Below, piece by piece: positions 62,553-64,000 of a stretch of DNA of 64,000 bases (the first letter of the stretch is position 1; every line of letters begins with the position of its first letter). Below the pieces are notes generated by a model that saw only the letters and a program-made list of their open reading frames with translations, had not been told where the DNA came from and did no database searches. Both the position numbers and the translations under genes were made by a program. The DNA is from Candidatus Bipolaricaulota bacterium (GTDB lineage: Bacteria; Bipolaricaulota; Bipolaricaulia; Bipolaricaulales; Bipolaricaulaceae): contig JANXBT010000001.1 of the NCBI GenBank assembly GCA_025060415.1, forward strand, positions 395,628 to 459,627. The letters are read 5' to 3'.

Positions 62553-62565
62553 GTGCCACCCTCCT

Positions 62566-63876
62566 TCAGTTCTCGGGCTTGCGCTCCGTGGGCGCGGGGA
62601 GAATGATAACCCGGACCGTCTGGATCTCCCGCTCCGTGGCCTCCTCCACCAGCAGGTCCACGGAGCCCAGGCGGACCTTGGTGCCGGGCTCGGGGATGTC
62701 GCCCAGGGCCTCCAGGATCAGGCCGGCCACGGTCACCGCCTCCTCCTCGGGGAGGTTCAGGCCCAGGGTGCGGTTCAGGCGCCGCACCTCCGTGTCCCCG
62801 TCCACCAGGGCTTCGCTGGGCGAGAGCCGGCGGATGAGGGTCCGCTCGCGTTTACGGTCGTACTCGTCCTCGATCTCGCCCACGATCTCCTCCAGCACGT
62901 CCTCCAGGGTGACGATGCCCGCCACCCCGCCGTACTCGTCCACCACCACGGCCATGTGGGCCCGCTCCTGCTGGAACTCCCGGAGGAGGGCGCTCACGGG
63001 CTTGGTGGTGGGCACGAAGAGCACCGGCCGGAGGAGGGAGGCCAGGGACACGTTGGGGGTGCCCGCGCGGGCGTGGGCCAAAAGGTCCTTGGCGTGGAGG
63101 ACGCCGATCACCTGGTCCAACCTCTCGCGGTACACGGGGTAGCGGGAGTGCCCGTCCCGGACGACGAACTGGATGACCTCCGGGAGGGGGGTGTTGACCT
63201 CGATGGCCTTGACCTCGGTGCGGGGGACCATGACCTCGTCGGCGGTGGTCTGGTCCAGGGCGAGGATGCGGCGCATCATGTCCGCGAACTGGGCGGTGAT
63301 GGCGCCCCGTTCCTCCGCCACCTCGATGAGGGAGAGGAACTGGTCGCGGGTGATGGGCGGCCCCTCCCGCGCCAGGAGATCGGCGCCGAAGGGCCGCACC
63401 AGGCCGGTGGAGGTGGCCCGCAGCGCCCGCACCAGGGGGAACAGGGCCCGGGTGAGGTACCACACGGGCACCACCACCCGCAGCCCGATGGCCTCCGGCC
63501 GGTTCTTGGCCAGGGTCTTGGGCGTGACCTCCCCGATGAGGAGGAGGGCGGCGGTCATGACCGCCGTGGACACCAACCCCGTGACGTAGGGGGGGAGCTC
63601 CGGGGGCAGGAGGCGCAAAAAGAGGAGGGTGGCCAGGGCCGAGGCCCCCACGTTCACGAGGTTGTTGCACAAAATGAGGGTGGTGAGGAGGTCGTTGGGC
63701 TCCCGCAGGAGGTGCTCCAGGGCCTTGGCCCGGCGGCCCCGGCTCGTTTTAAGAAGGTGGCGGATGCGGAGCTCAAACAGGGAGCTCAGCGCCGTCTCCG
63801 CGGCCGAGAAGAAGGCGGAAAGGAGGAGGAGCAAAACGAGGAGGAAGCCTTGCGATCCTGGGCTCACCGTTCCCAT
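62566..63876 (-). CDS. CNNM/CorC-type membrane protein with CBS pair (HlyC/YfjD-like)
   Basis: 436 residues from ATG 63876 (GTG one codon earlier possible). An N-terminal DUF21/CNNM membrane domain with about four helices (SAFFSAAETALSSLF, GEVTPKTLAKNRP), two CBS domains (VMVPRTEVKAIEVNT near 215; FVPTTKPVSALLREF and MAVVVDEYGGVAGIVTLEDVLEEI near 290-330), and a C-terminal CorC/HlyC domain (about 360-430). The family is linked to magnesium or divalent-cation efflux. TATAAT ends close to the start, which suggests a message without a leader. Confidence 0.92.
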   Translation of the reverse strand: MGTVSPGSQGFLLVLLLLLSAFFSAAETALSSLFELRIRHLLKTSRGRRAKALEHLLREPNDLLTTLILCNNLVNVGASALATLLFLRLLPPELPPYVTGLVSTAVMTAALLLIGEVTPKTLAKNRPEAIGLRVVVPVWYLTRALFPLVRALRATSTGLVRPFGADLLAREGPPITRDQFLSLIEVAEERGAITAQFADMMRRILALDQTTADEVMVPRTEVKAIEVNTPLPEVIQFVVRDGHSRYPVYRERLDQVIGVLHAKDLLAHARAGTPNVSLASLLRPVLFVPTTKPVSALLREFQQERAHMAVVVDEYGGVAGIVTLEDVLEEIVGEIEDEYDRKRERTLIRRLSPSEALVDGDTEVRRLNRTLGLNLPEEEAVTVAGLILEALGDIPEPGTKVRLGSVDLLVEEATEREIQTVRVIILPAPTERKPEN

Positions 63877-63890
63877 CACCCCGGTTCGGT

Positions 63891-63896
63891 ATTATA
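63891..63896 (-). promoter_or_regulatory. -10 element of the CNNM/CorC-type gene
   Basis: Consensus TATAAT on the minus strand, ending 11-14 bases before the start codon, with no good -35. Predicted leader is at most eight bases. Confidence 0.55.
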
Positions 63897-63937
63897 GGGC
63901 TAACGCACGGGGACGGGGTCCGCAGCGAGGAGGCGGT

Positions 63938-64000
63938 ATGGAACTGGAGGAGTTGCGGAAGCTGTGCGCGCTCATGCGGGAGGAAGGTCTGGTGGAGCTG
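63938..64000 (+). CDS. accB: Probable acetyl-CoA carboxylase biotin carrier protein, N-terminal fragment
   Basis: Only 21 codons from ATG 63938 (GAGGAGG upstream) are inside the window. MELEELRKLCALMREEGLVE fits the opening helix of AccB-type biotin carriers ('M.l.ei..li.ll...gl.El'). Too short to be certain. Divergent from the CNNM/CorC-type gene. Confidence 0.35.
   Translation, partial: MELEELRKLCALMREEGLVEL

Overview
The window is chromosomal DNA from a GC-rich, densely packed bacterium. Most genes overlap their neighbours by 1-11 bases (ATGA, GTGA, TAATG junctions). It has hrcA-grpE-dnaK-dnaJ under a CIRCE element, GatA (indirect Gln/Asn-tRNA charging), SecA, Ddl (so peptidoglycan), TlyA, PheT and TsaE. 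Several genes have a -10 hexamer within about 10 bases of the start codon, a layout known from organisms with many leaderless mRNAs. I cannot assign a phylum. A deep-branching, possibly thermophilic lineage is a guess.

Layout. 1-5.6 kb: the end of a carbamoyltransferase, then nagA-nagB with a molybdenum-hydroxylase large subunit and an MFS exporter. 5.6-9 kb: a DUF362 ferredoxin protein and a secreted thiol-disulfide pair. 9.05-21.05 kb: an AT-richer island of about 10.8 kb inserted in the 3' part of dnaJ and bounded by a 575-base direct repeat of dnaJ sequence. The island holds a complete sugar system: two secreted GH3 glycosidases, a CBM9-like secreted protein, an ABC importer (binding protein, two permeases, ATPase) and a ROK regulator divergent from one GH3 gene. 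20.4-24.9 kb: the heat-shock operon. 24.9-32.4 kb: secA, tRNA-Leu with gatA, a Crp/Fnr regulator and a histidine kinase/response regulator pair. 32.4-37.4 kb: a BMP-type nucleoside ABC transporter. 37.4-42.6 kb: a phosphonate-type ABC transporter whose two permeases both carry an RDD-like membrane domain, followed by a patatin. 42.6-48.4 kb: tlyA, an aminotransferase, a metallo-beta-lactamase-fold protein, ddl, a HAD phosphatase fused to a cyclophilin-like domain, and a cation efflux protein. 48.4-53.2 kb: a two-domain KaiC-like ATPase coupled to a pseudo-receiver/PAS/GAF/HD-GYP protein. 53.3-64 kb: secreted and small proteins (one cluster with frameshifts), OsmC, an FG-GAP protein, tsaE, pheT, an M1-like peptidase, a CNNM/CorC-type CBS protein and the start of a probable accB.

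Most notable points. (i) The island joins foreign-looking DNA to the host through duplicated dnaJ. Eight of the nine mismatches between the repeat copies are synonymous, which suggests it arrived with a donor dnaJ fragment. (ii) The PhnE-RDD fusions. (iii) The KaiC/pseudo-receiver/HD-GYP pair. (iv) The HAD-cyclophilin fusion. (v) Promoters that point to leaderless translation. No CRISPR array, transposase, integrase or rRNA gene was seen.
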